Source: Panopea generosa
Lineage: Eukaryota; Mollusca; Bivalvia; Adapedonta; Hiatellidae
NCBI GenBank assembly: GCA_029582155.1
Contig: CM055898.1
Location: 30,445,745 to 30,509,744 of the forward strand
DNA length: 64,000 nt
Reading direction: 5' to 3'
Shown here piece after piece: positions 49,245 through 60,010 of this stretch. Made by a program: the position numbers and the translations under genes. A model generated the notes under the pieces. The model was not told where the DNA came from. It saw only the letters and a list, made by a program, of their open reading frames with translations, and did no database searches. Within the stretch, counting starts at the first letter, position 1, and every line of letters begins with the position of its first letter.

Positions 49245-50104
49245 CTGTACATGCATATAGCATGAAGTAATACAGTTTATATATAAACTTACTTTAAGTG
49301 TACAGTATTTTTTTACACCGAGTGGGGTGGGGTTCACATGTTGAAATAATGTTTATTGCTTAATATCAAAATAAATGCTGTTGTTTAAAACTAATAATGC
49401 AGGTTTTTTTCTTTGTTTATGCAAAATTTAATGTCAGCTGACTGCAAGACTGAGAAAAAGAATGGTAGTATAAGAATTAAAGAAATGTTTACAAGCAGTG
49501 AAAGTGTGCATCATGTATGGTCAAGGTCATCTTCACCGGTCAAAAGTTTTAAATTACAGGAATGTATTGACTATTATAGTGAAACTTGGAATTGGAATTC
49601 CATCATCAAACTTTATGTAAACATGACCCACAAATAGGTGATAATAACAATTAACTTAACAGAATTGTTGAGACAAGGTGAAGACATGTATTGCTGATAA
49701 TATTTAGGTTTGTATTTTTAAGGTCAAGGTCTTTGGAAGCAGAAAAGTTTGATTCATGGGCTGAAACTTTTGTTGGGGGCATATTTTGTTTTGCAATTCT
49801 TGATTTTGGTTGGGTTTTGCTGTTGGTTTTTTTCTTATAAAAAATGAGGATTTTGTTTTAAATGTTTTAAAAACCAAATATTTACAGAAAGAACAAATAT
49901 GTCAACTTGGTTAGTTTATAAATATTGCAATTCAATGTCAAGGGAGTCTACATTTTTATTTCTTTTCCATATTTTATATATTTTATATATCAGTAGAGTT
50001 AAAGTTTTTAAAAAAATTGTACTTTTGTATAATCTGATAATTATGGACTCATCCCTTTACAATAAACTAACAAATAAACAACAAAACTGGCCCAATGACG
50101 CATT
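49245..50104. other. Intron 2 spacer
   Basis: Frames at 49413 and 49899 (plus) are AT-driven and unsupported. Confidence 0.4.
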
Positions 50105-50339
50105 GTAGACACTTACTCCCTGATGTTGAATACATGTACAGTCACACTGGGATATTTACTTCTCATCAGGAAGGTTAAGAGTTTCAGCCCAGATCATCCA
50201 AAAACTTTATTTGAAAAAAATTGCCGTGTGACTTGGATGGTGGTTCTACTCTGAGATTCATTCTAGATGTTGCTTTCACACATGAAACTCGATGTCATAT
50301 ACGGAACATATCAATGCATTTAATCTCCTGAAAAGGGTT
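50105..50339 (+). mobile_element. SINE family D, copy 7, diverged
   Basis: Has 'gatggtggttctactctgag' and 'attcattctagatgttgc' of the D body and a decayed head. Confidence 0.55.
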
Positions 50340-50880
50340 CTCTGTAACAAAGCTGGTTTGAAGGCATATCAAGATCACTGACCTCAGATGGCTAGGGTTG
50401 CTGGCTTGGTTCAAAAACTTTAGAAGTAAAAAAATTACCAGTCACATAAAAAATTATAAAGTAAATAAATTACCAGCAGCTGGCTGAAAGATGGTGGATC
50501 TTCTCAAATTAGTTTAGTTTATACTAATTTATTTTAGCTTGATTGCGACGAAAGCTCAGTGCTTATAATGAACCGCTTTGAGTCCGCTTCCTGGATAGAA
50601 CCTGTACTGAGTGTTGTATTATGTGAGGCATCGAGACAATTGGCGGATTGAACCCGCAGCCTCTGGCGTAAGTGGCCACCACTCTATCTATTACATTACT
50701 GCCCCACTTTTCAGATTCATTCATGGTCATTTGTGATTAATGCATAAATTTATATGAAACTTTGTACAGTTAATTGGGGACAATAAAAGCTTCGTCAACT
50801 TTATTCTAAGGTTTTCCTCCACCAGTAAAATTAGATATGCTATATTTTATGTCATCCTAAAATGTGTTTAATTGGCACTA
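50340..50880 (+). mobile_element. SINE family D, copy 8, split by SINE E
   Basis: Head 'gggttctctgtaacaaagct', body to 'gatggtggatcttctcaaat' at 50510, then resumes at 50713 with 'cagattcattcatgg' and ends in 'ccaccagtaaaattagatat' plus flank. The interruption is the E copy below. The body also has an internal duplication of 'taaaaaaattaccag'. Confidence 0.65.
50511..50708 (-). mobile_element. SINE family E, copy 3, inserted in SINE D
   Basis: Same body as copies 1b and 2 ('attttagcttgattgcgacg', 'gagtccgcttcctggataga') with B box GCGGGTTCAATCC on the minus strand. Possible short duplication tcaaatt / tcagatt at its edges. Confidence 0.75.
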
Positions 50881-52244
50881 TACCCTGTTTAATAAAAGGT
50901 CCTTTTCACATCATAAGAGAGGTGAGGTCCTGGCAGATTTTTAAAGCTTTTCCACAACTCAAAATGAGGTCATAATATGCTTTAGATAAAAATAAATGCT
51001 TATTTCTTGCACGAAGTGGTAAATTTAACATTTGTGCTATATTTAATCAGAGTCCTGCATGATAAAATTGCGACAAGTTTTAAATTTTGCTTTATTATTC
51101 ATTTTCATGCAAAACATCACATGCAAACTGTCACGAATATTTACTTTTTTTATCAAGTGGTATTCAGAGCACTTTGTTGCAGACAGACTTTTTTTTTTCA
51201 AGTGCGTTCAATTTATTACCCCAAACTGACTTGTCTCCCTTGGACTATTTCACAGCTCAACTATATTTGGCTGTGAGTTTCTGGGTGTATTGAATTCATA
51301 TCTAGTGGGTGTTCTCCTAAGCCATTCTAAAGTGTGGGTTTATCAGAAAAAATATAAACTTAAATATTTGCCATGTCCCATATAGAGGAAGTAGTTAGAC
51401 ACATAAACAGCATAACCCGTGTAATGCTAACATGCTAGATAAGGCAGTTCTCTTGCCTCTGGGCTCTCGCATATCTGGCCTGACCTTCGGGCTTATTCAC
51501 CCTGTGGCCTATAAACTGGTAGATCAACATGAATGAAATTCCACTTGTCTGAATATTTTGGTGTCCATGGGAAAATGGGCTTCATTTCCTGTCTTAGGCC
51601 GAATGGATTTTATTTGGAATTTAAACCCTTTTTGGGTGACTATTTGATATTTCATTAGGATTTAGACTGAAGTATTGATGATGATGATGATGATGATGGG
51701 GGGTGGTCATGATGATGAGGTTGATGATGATTATGATGATGAAGTTGATGATGAATACAATGATGATGATGATGATAACAAGACTTCAGGGGGCAATGAC
51801 ACTGGCTTGTAAGTTATGTTCTGCACATACACAGTGTTGTAATCTTATTTATTAAAAACAATACTGATAAAAAAAAAAGAATAAAAAAATATGCAGTGGT
51901 AATGCAGTGGGGGTGATCGATGTACTATATGTTTTCCTGTCATATTCAGTGAACTGACGTATTGTTTTTTGGAAATCTCAGATGTGGGGAAGTCAGGACC
52001 CCTTGTCTCACATCTGGATCCTATAATGCAACAAAACTGTTGAAAACATTTAATATTATTATAACGCAATAAGATTCCCAAACTGATACAAAAAAATGTT
52101 ACAATTTCCGGGCAACAACAAACAAAACTTGCCTTACATTTTAGTATATGTCAATACACCTTATCCAGGGATTGAGAAATTGCGCTTTAAATTTTTTCTT
52201 CTTATTTCTTCCTCATTCGTGTATTATAGTTTCAAAATGTTTTT
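50881..52244. other. Intron 2 spacer with a GAT microsatellite
   Basis: (GAT)n with interruptions at 51677-51772. At 51440-51620 the DNA is GC-richer and non-repetitive but has no exon structure I can support. Confidence 0.45.
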
Positions 52245-53280
52245 TTCTTAGCTCACCTGAGCAGGTGAGCCTTTATGTTACCCTGCGGCTGTTGTCATTA
52301 ACTTTTGCTTCAATTGACTTCTTTAAAATCATTTGACAAACTTTCACCAAATTTGGTATGTCAAGCATTTATATATTTGAATCAAGATGTCAAATTGGGA
52401 CTCGCCCCAGAGGTTTATCTTTTTTTTCTTCAAAATTTTAAAAAACGTGGTCTAGTGGTAGAGCGTCCTCCTCGCATGCGGAAGGTCGTGGGTTCAATCC
52501 CTGGCCAGGTCATACCAAAGACTTTTAAAATGGTACTAGAAGCTTCCTTGCTTGATGCTCAGCATTTAGAGGAGAGTTCTAGGTCTGGTCGGCCCAGTGT
52601 CAGTATAATGTGACTGGGTGGGGTATCATACCATGTGTCTGCAGCATGATACTCCAGTGTGACAGCGCTTAGAATACTGTCTCAAGTAGACACTGTCGCT
52701 ATATGACTGAAAAATTGTTGAAAGCAACGCTAAACACCATACAACAACAACAATTGTTAAAGCCATGACCCTTAGGATCAAAATTGGCCCCACCTTGGAG
52801 ACTTAATTATCAGTCGGGCAAAGTGACATTTTTTATTTAAAAATCTTCTCAAAAATCAAAGAGCCAAATTTGTTAATATCTGGTTTAAATGATCTTGATG
52901 AATAAGGTTTTACGTTTTAGTATTCAAATAAAGGGGCTGGGGTTGATTTGAGCCAGGTATGATGACTGACATATAAATACTGAGAGACAAGAAGTTATGT
53001 CTTTCTCCTCTATTTTAGGTATATTATTGATTGATATGTTAGGAGCATTGTTTAGTCAGAACATTTGAGATTCCTTTAAAAGGGATTTTATATCCATAAG
53101 GGGACAGCAGGTGCTCCAAAAGGGATAAAATTGAGAATTTTCAAAAACTCTTTTTCTCAAGAACTGATAAGCCAAATTTGTTCATTTTGGGTATAAATAA
53201 TCCATGTGAGCAATTGTTTTAAGTCTGTTCAAAGAAGGGCCTATGGTTGACTGGGGCCCAGAAAGAAGACTTTTATTTTG
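52245..53280 (+). repeat. Degenerate intergenic element J, copy 4, split by SINE C
   Basis: Opens with the near-perfect palindrome GCTCACCTGAGCAGGTGAGC at 52251 and has 'aactttcaccaaatttgg', 'aaagccatgacccttaggat' and 'gccaaatttgtt' phrases. SINE C occupies 52445-52752. Confidence 0.55.
52445..52752 (+). mobile_element. SINE family C, copy 4, full length
   Basis: Head cgtggtctagtggtagagcg, B box GTGGGTTCAATCCC, body and end as in copy 2 with few differences. Youngest-looking C copy, with an ACAAC tail. Confidence 0.87.
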
Positions 53281-53293
53281 AAGTGAGAATATC

Positions 53294-53647
53294 GATGAGA
53301 AATCAGATAATTCTTATTTTTCTTCATCGTGGGATACTCACATGTATTCCATTCAGATACTCTCCATTTATCACCCGTGGGATATTTCACTAGCTTTGTG
53401 TCGTTTCTACCAAGCCATGATGCAACCACACGATTGGTTCCTTCACGATTTCATGAAGGGAATGTTATCCAATTACAACGCTAGTTTCATGCAAATGCCA
53501 TTTTGGTAAGATGTTGTTAACGTTAGCTGTATTTTGTTCTGTTCTGTGCCAATAAAACGACTCGGAGCTAGCGTAATTTCCCATAGGTGACAGATGGAGA
53601 GTATCGGAATTGACACCCATGGGTTTCCGATGGCGATTTTTCTCATC
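53294..53647. mobile_element. Fold-back element, 354 bp
   Basis: Outer words GATGAGAAATC (53294) and gatttttctcatc (53635) are inverted. A 51-bp core, GATACTCTCCATTTATCACC onward at 53356, matches its inverted partner at 53555-53605 at 41 of 51 positions. About 150 bp separate the arms. No transposase frame; the two short minus frames are unsupported. Confidence 0.65.
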
Positions 53648-54319
53648 ATTCTATAAGTCTTCATAGGATTATTGTATCCAAAATCATTAAAGAAGTGACA
53701 GGTGAAAGTTTATAAGGTGAACAACTAAGACTGAATTAGGGCCTCTTGTTAAGACTTAAATGTTAAGTGTCAAGGATATCAAAATAAACTAAATAAAAAA
53801 TATGTTGGGATGGGTTATCTTGCAAAACAATTCTTTGAAAAAGAATTTTTTTACTTTCTGTGTGTAGTTGTGTGTTGACATGCGTGGGGGCACGGTTTTA
53901 AGGCCATGATGTTTTCTCATGATATTTGGTTACAAGTATACACAGAAAATGACTTTTATCACATCACACGGGTACAGGTGACTAAATAGCTGAGAATTTT
54001 ACTTATTTTTTATTTATATACCTAAAGTGTTAAATAATTATTGCTGTTTCATGAATACTGATGACAACCTGGGCATGTTGCGTAAAAAAGCAAAAAGCAA
54101 GGGAAAATAATTATATAGATCTGTAATTTGGAGACATAGCTTCTGAAAATATTAAACAAGTGTATAATAAATTATGTACATAAATTATATTAATTGTAAT
54201 ATACCAGGGGTGTTGGTGTCCCAATTATTTGTAGATGTTTTTTACTATTCCCACTGCTATAGGTACTTTTTTTTTTAATATTCAAGAAATTTCATGGGAG
54301 AGGGATTTGACCCCTGTGC

Positions 54320-54600
54320 AGGGCCCAGTAAGCTCAGTCAGTAGCATTCTGACTACCAATCCGGGGTCATGAGTGTAAATCCCTACCCGACCACAGTCTC
54401 TGCGATGATTGATATAATTATGACATTGTGTCTCATTGTTATTTATCTTTCACTACTGATTCAAGTGGGAAAGTTATCAGTTAATTGTGGAGATGGGTGT
54501 GCTGAAGTACTCGTTGACCCTCTAGGATCTCAGGAAATAGTGGTTAGGTTAACTGATTGTTAGCTTTCGATGGCATAAAAGTGTTTCTAAATATTAAAAA
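54320..54600 (+). mobile_element. SINE family A, copy 7, full length
   Basis: Head gggcccagtaagctcagtca, B box GAGTGTAAATCCC, body and 3' end as family, tail reduced to A-rich. Confidence 0.8.
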
Positions 54601-54629
54601 AAGTGTACAACATAATAACAAGGACGTTG

Positions 54630-54790
54630 AGGGGAAGGAGTTAAAGTGGTCTTTTAAGACAGGTTGTTGCTTTATATACATGTATGTTTATTTGCCTTGA
54701 AAGCATTGAAATTGAAAATAGCAAATGTGGCTGATTTAACTAATTAGTGACTGCTCAATAGAGGTGGCCCGTAACACAGGGTTGACTGTA
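54630..54790 (-). mobile_element. MITE-like element H, copy 3
   Basis: Reverse complement starts TACAGTCAACCCTGTG and contains 'cctctattgagcag' and 'aagacaggttgttgc' (plus-strand) words shared with copy 2. Confidence 0.55.
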
Positions 54791-55279
54791 TATAATTTGG
54801 TAAAATGACTGCCAAATAATTATGATTTCTATAAAAGCATTGGTGACCTCAGGATGCAAGTGGGAAAACCGAAATTACACCAAGGCTCATAAAAAATACC
54901 TAGAAGTTTAATTGCTACCCAGGGGCTGAAATTGGCCTCTTAAATCTAATATTTTTTCAAAAGGAAGTTACTCATAATAATGACCACCCCAAAACTTCTA
55001 TTTCCAAGATGGAAACATAAATACAACATGAAGAACAATGTACAAACTGCCTGTCAGCTAGCTTATTAGTCCCCCTACTGGTTCCACCGGATGGAACTAT
55101 ATATTAACCTTCTGTTCATTGGGCATACTGTCTGGAAAGATTTCCAAAAAAATATCCAAGATAAGTTTGTGAAACTTTGCATGTAGATGGAGGGCAATAA
55201 GGAGATGATGTAGGTCATTTAATTTATTCATTCAGACAAAAATTGAGGTTGCTGCATAAACACCAGGTATGAGACTTAC
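54791..55279. other. Intron 2, 5' part
   Basis: No other supported feature. Confidence 0.4.
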
Positions 55280-55357
55280 TGGTTGCAATACTCTGGTGTC
55301 TTGTTTACATCAACAATAAATTTACTAACATTATAGAACAAGTTCAAGTCGCACAGT
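55280..55357 (-). CDS. Exon 2 of the unrecognised four-exon gene
   Basis: A 78-nt internal exon: one base, 25 codons, two bases. The acceptor is ...ttaactgaccag|A, which contains a branch-point-like ctgac but has a weak pyrimidine tract. The donor is AACCA|GTAAGT. The joined frame reads R-LCDLNLFYNVSKFIVDVN and then KTPEYCN plus CA, with alternating leucine, phenylalanine and valine as in a helix. Entry and exit are both phase 2, which fits exon 1 before it and the exon at 43663 after it. Intron 1 (1,145 bp) carries a SINE D fragment and a small tandem repeat. Short length and a weak acceptor are the main doubts; the perfect donor and phase agreement are the support. Confidence 0.58.
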
Positions 55358-55984
55358 CTGGTCAGTTAATACATTGTTTGACTCTATGTCATTATACACC
55401 CCTCTTAATGATGATGGAACAGACCACAAACAATAATGGAAGATACCATTACAGAGGATCAGCAATTGTTGCTTATTCGACAATTGTTACTTATCACCAA
55501 TGGCAAATGAAGCATGTAACATTTGATGAGGGAGAACCTGCACGTTCTAGATACGTCATGTGTTGCCAGACTTCCATTCCTGATCAATTATAGCATGCCA
55601 CACAGCCAGGGTCACTGGTTGCCAATTACCTAATGAGGAAATCTACTTATTTTACACATTTTACCAAACACCATCATTGGGCTGTAAATCAAATTACAGG
55701 TAAACTGACTATTGGCACGGATAGGATGTTGATACATGCTTCAGATGAAGTACAGGTTGGATCATAAAATTTTGACATTTTAATATTTTCTTGAATTTGT
55801 CATCAATTATTTTGTGGGGTTTAACAAGTTCTTCTATGTTCTTTTCCTCAGCTGCTTTCTATACAGAACAGAATCTGGTCAATGTTGGCAATTTTCTGAA
55901 GGTTGTGATTATACAAATAAATGGCAAAAATAGTTCAACCTTGAAAAATATTTTTCATCTCTGTTTCATATGATTGGTGCTGAA

Positions 55985-56120
55985 GAATTTTAGCACTTGT
56001 TTGACCCACTGAGGCTTGAATACTGAGTTTAATCTACAAGGGTTTGAGTTCTTATTTAACCCATCAGGTTTAACCCACCAGGGTTTGAGTTCTTATTTAA
56101 CACACAAAGGCTTGAACATA
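55985..56120 (+). repeat. Small tandem repeat TR13, about 27 and 50 bp
   Basis: 'gggtttgagttcttatttaac' occurs twice (56039 and 56082), with diverged flanking copies. Inside intron 1. Confidence 0.6.
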
Positions 56121-56152
56121 TTTTATTAAGCCATTAGATTCAAAATGAGACA

Positions 56153-56275
56153 CTTTGCCATTTACTTGCTGAAGGATGGTGATTTGACTCATTCTGATGT
56201 ATTCTTCTACCAATAAAAGTGGATGCCATATGTAACCTGCTAAGTGTTGCAAATGGCATTAAACACATGAAAAAG
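56153..56275 (+). mobile_element. SINE family D, copy 9, 5'-truncated
   Basis: Begins 'gccatttacttgctgaagga' and ends 'aaatggcattaaacacatg'. Inside intron 1. Confidence 0.65.
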
Positions 56276-56502
56276 AGAGAAGTTAATTGTAGTTATATTG
56301 CAGAAACTTCAAACCTAGATTGGACGTAGGTCGGCAATTACAATAATTAAACCAGTTAGCTAGGGTGTTAGATGGGGAACATTGTTACATTATGCACAAT
56401 ACTTAGCAGCAATATCCACTTACAATCTGCCAATGCTCAGCAATAAAGCTAAGATATTGGAACCCTGTTACAGTCTGCAAACCACCTGATGGTAAGACTT
56501 AC

Positions 56503-56756
56503 CTTTCTGCTGCTGACAGCCTGGAAGGCAGGGCACCGACACAGACTTGAAACAGGTCATAGGCTTCATTTAACATAGAATTTTCATTCAAAACATTTAC
56601 ACCAAATATTTTAATTGTGGGAAGCTCTCCTGAGTTATCAAGTACACTTTGTGCAGGCCCTGTTTTTATGGCTGCATGTCGTTGTTCCTCCAGATAACAG
56701 TCAGGAAATGGTTTCCAATTTATCTCCTTTATTGTTCTACCAATTATTTCATTCAT
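56503..56756 (-). CDS. Exon 1 (start codon) of an unrecognised four-exon gene
   Basis: First coding exon of a minus-strand gene, 84 codons plus two bases. It begins MNEIIGRTIKEINWKPF and ends ...LPSRLSAAE plus AG. An in-frame TGA lies two codons upstream of the ATG, so this is the first possible start in this exon. The exon stops at a consensus donor, AAAG|GTAAGT. Composition is far less biased than the surrounding repeats, with mixed charged and hydrophobic residues and no signal peptide or membrane segment. The phase-2 end matches the first base of the exon at 55357. I do not recognise the family and assign no function. Joined to the three downstream exons it gives 193 residues. Transcription start and promoter were not identified; the CAAGGGAGG motif just upstream is a common mollusc repeat motif and probably not a promoter element. 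Confidence 0.68.
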
Positions 56757-57141
56757 TATTCACACAGGAAACTTAGTTTTTCAAGGGAGGTAATTTCATG
56801 GGCTTATCCTGGGTAGGATCTGTTGAAAAAAATGAAAACTATTTGACTTTGTTTAGTGTTTTGAGCATATTTGTGAAATAACAATTTTGTTTGAAGTTAA
56901 GAAATGATATTCATCTTAATTATATGGGTTTTTTTTGCATTAAAAATCACGGAAAAAAACACACACAAAATACAGAAGCAATATTTGTCACAAAAGTCTT
57001 ATTGACCCTGGTTGTTTTAGAAAATGATGAGAATATAAAAAAAGCGACATTCCATATGCCAACTTTTCCTTATCTTTTCTTTCTTCTCTGAGACCACACA
57101 AGATCCTTGTACTTCATTACAAATCAGATAATGATTACTGC
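56757..57141. other. 5' flank of the minus-strand gene
   Basis: Holds CAAGGGAGGTAATTTC at 56782. No TATA box or CpG-rich promoter stands out. Confidence 0.35.
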
Positions 57142-57280
57142 TGAGCGTGTGGTCCAGTGGTAGAGCATCAAACCAAGGATTGGAGGGTCGTAGGTTCGAC
57201 CCTCTGCCACGGCTATGTGGTGTCATTGTGGTGACACTTTTTCCATATACATGTATGATTAGCACTGGTTTGACACAGGA
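57142..57280 (+). mobile_element. SINE family F, copy 4
   Basis: Head gagcgtgtggtccagtggta, B box GTAGGTTCGACCC, then 'atgtggtgtcattgtggtga'. The T stem does not close, so it is not a tRNA gene. Confidence 0.65.
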
Positions 57281-57802
57281 AGAATTAGGACATAATTTGA
57301 ATATGTTGAAATAAATTTAAAGCTTGATAGAAAACGGTCATGAATATGCAAAACCAGTTAATATACAGAGAATATTTATAATCAATTAGTTGCACATAAA
57401 TGCGCTAAGTGCTCAAAGAATGTTTCAACAAGACCCCAGTGCAAGATTTCTAGCATTAAGCCTTAGAAACCTTCTTGGAACATGTATTTCAATATTTCAT
57501 AACCGCCCTAGTGTTGTTTTACCCACCCACTGACAATTTATTTATTTTTTGACAATGTAACCATAATTTGCCAAAATGGTGTCGTATTTTAAACATTTTG
57601 ATCTTTGTAATGATTTACTTTTGTTTCATGTCTAAACTCACACTACTGATTTATGTTTTGAAAAAAAAAGAAAGAAATGAAAATCTATGAAAATCTCAGA
57701 ATTTATTTATTATGACCTTACCCTTGCATCTGGTCTGCCTGTCCTGGTATTATTCTGTGAATGCTGAGTACCAAGCACAGTAGTATATAGAATCATTCTT
57801 TG
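57281..57802. other. Spacer without supported features
   Basis: Nothing seen. Confidence 0.4.
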
Positions 57803-57895
57803 ATATGGGCCAGCTTGGGATCGAACCCACAAACTCCCACATGAGAGGCATGGGTTTGTTTTTTTTTGCCATTAGACCACCACTCACTGTGGGAA
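57803..57895 (-). mobile_element. tRNA-like SINE head with A-run insertion
   Basis: Reverse complement GTGAGTGGTGGTCTAATGGC, then an A-rich insertion, then GTGGGTTCGATCCC. Body unassigned. Confidence 0.5.
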
Positions 57896-58010
57896 AGTCT
57901 GAGTTTCTGTTTGTAACCACAATGAAGTCACTTTATTGGTTGACTCTGCTTGCTGTGGATTTTAGAAGCAGTTCTTGGAGTGGCGCCATATAGGGGGCAG
58001 TAAGTGTTTG

Positions 58011-58241
58011 TTTACCCTTTACTCCATAGATACGCATTTTCCCGCACCAATCACAGAAGGCCTTTGAAAACAGTACAGGAAGAGTTCAGATTGCTCGTAA
58101 CAAGCAATCTGAACACTTCCTGCACTGTTTTCAACTCTGATAGTTAATATAAACATAATTCACCCATTGCTGATACGTGGTGAATTAATGCTTCTAATAT
58201 TAGAGGTGTCCAAAGGTATCTATATGAAGTAAAGGGTTAAA
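58011..58241 (+). mobile_element. MITE-like element G, copy 1, with 30-bp hairpin
   Basis: Terminal inverted repeats TTTACCCTTTACTCCATAGA and (right end) TATGAAGTAAAGGGTTAA flank 231 bp without a reading frame. Bases 58066-58095 and 58103-58132 pair over 30 positions with 2 mismatches around a 7-nt loop. The TTAA/CCC ends resemble piggyBac-type elements; that link is inference. Confidence 0.8.
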
Positions 58242-59413
58242 TGGGTGAAGAATATAAATTATTGTCAATATGATATACATACGTTTTTTATATGCTGATA
58301 ATGACTGTATTGGTGGTTACAAATTAGCTAACAAAAAACATATGGTTTATAAATTGTTGTAATAGTTTACTTATTGTTTCAAACTGGGAAAGAAATAATG
58401 ACTCTGATCTGTTTGGTTACCGATTAACGTAACATGATTTACTCAAATAAAAGTGGAACAAGAACATTGGTGTATATTATATGAGTGCAGGTAATTTTAA
58501 CTATTTATGCCACAGCTGTTGTTTTGGCAATGTTTATTTTTTTCAATGAAGTCATAATCTGGCCACAGTTTGCATCTATGTGTACAATTTTGATGCTTTG
58601 CATCAATATTTTCTTGTATTTTACTGTAACGGCCAATCATCTACTCCACCACAAATAAAGTGTCAGTCAAGTAGGGGAAGCTGAGGTATCCTGAGATAAC
58701 CAGCAGGGTTGTACAGACAGACCCTGTATGCTGCATTGCCCACTCACTATCGATAAAGTTGTGGTTTTGAGGCCCTTCAGTGTCACTTGTGGTTACATAA
58801 TAAACTTTTGTGTGGTCAAGTTCACATTGGCAGACATAACTAAGTCTGTATTTGCCATTTCAGGTTGTTGATATTTTTACTGGCACATTGACACATGCAT
58901 ATTTGATTTAGATCAATCCCAGGAAGGGAATGCTGAAGGGCTGGATCTGGTACCTTTACTATCATCTTCTAATAATGAAAGTGCTCAGAAGCACAAAACT
59001 GTTTATACATAAGCAGTATCAGAACCCAGATCCATTGTCAATACTTCGGTTCATAGTGCTGTTGAACATATTATTATGTTTACGTTTTCACTGTCCGTAT
59101 TCCGTGATATGATTTCATTCATTATTTCAAAGGTCATTCACAAATTTTATGTAAATGAAAGGCATATTGTAATTATTGTGCTATAATGTGTTTTTCACAT
59201 GTCTAACTAAGACCAAAAATAATGTTTCATTATAATACAGGTCCATGCTCATTTATTCCTAATGATAATGGCAGACTATGCTTTCATTGGTAATACTGTA
59301 TTCAGTGAATAGCGCGGAAGTATTTATTTGGCAGTCAAAGCTGGAAGTTCTCACAATTTTGCCAATGGCACCATATTTACTGTTAACGCTGGCTGGCATT
59401 GTTAATGCTTGCA
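58242..59413. other. Spacer without supported features
   Basis: Frames are short and AT-driven. Confidence 0.4.
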
Positions 59414-59609
59414 TTAACAGTAGTTGTTGTATGGTTTAGCGTCACTCTCAAAAAATGTTCAGTTATGTCGCCGCCAGGTATCTACTTCTAACTATCTTCT
59501 AAATTCTGAGCACCAGGAAAGGATGCTTCTAGTACCGTTCTTAAAGTCAGCCGGGGATCGAACCCACCACCTTCTGCATGCAAGGCAGCTGCTCTGCCCT
59601 TTAACAGTA
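59414..59609 (-). mobile_element. SINE family C, copy 5, deleted, with 9-bp target-site duplication
   Basis: Reverse complement head has AAGGGCAGAGCAGCTGCCTT, B box GTGGGTTCGATCCCC, and 3' end 'gtgacgctaaaccatacaac'; most of the mid-body is missing. TTAACAGTA at 59414-59422 and 59601-59609 flanks it. Confidence 0.8.
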
Positions 59610-59621
59610 TAAATGATTTTT

Positions 59622-60010
59622 AGCTCGCCGGGACCAAGGAGAGCTATTGTCATGACCCCAGCAGCGTCATCATCCCCTGTAGACCCCAGATTAAACTTTT
59701 GCATTTTAGTTTAAGATATCTGTTCAACCACACATTGGATGTGAATGAAACTTGGCATCAATGGAACACACACAGACAAGAGCCATAACTCTGGATTGCA
59801 TTTTGGCACAGTTATGGCCCTTTTTGGACTTAGACACCCAGGGGCAAGCTTTGTTGTCTTCTGACAACTCCTGTTTTGATTCTCCAAGGACCAACCCTGA
59901 TGCACAGGACAGTCAGGTTAACTTCACCATCTCAGATATTTGTTTTGTTCATGGAAACATTGGTGAAGCAAGTGTGCTTGTATGAGCCTCTAAACTCCTA
60001 GAGAATGTTA
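59622..60010 (+). repeat. Degenerate intergenic element J-like, copy 5
   Basis: Starts 'tagctcgccgggaccaagga' and includes 'aagagccataactctggatt' and 'cacagttatggccct' phrases. No conserved frame, although two overlapping short frames exist. Confidence 0.45.

Noticed and set aside
52445-52613. 102-residue plus frame ending in PPRMRKVVGSIPGQ-type sequence
   Set aside because: It is the translation of the SINE C tRNA-like head; such peptides are a common annotation artefact.
55710-55858. Minus-strand open stretch after gttctgtatag, reading KAAEEKNIEELVKPHKIIDD
   Set aside because: Looks helical and is open 49 codons, but its phase fits neither exon 1 nor exon 2 without an unlikely 25-nt micro-exon, and it ends at TAG with no donor.
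57142-57213. Possible tRNA gene
   Set aside because: A and B boxes are present but acceptor and T stems do not pair and a SINE F body follows.
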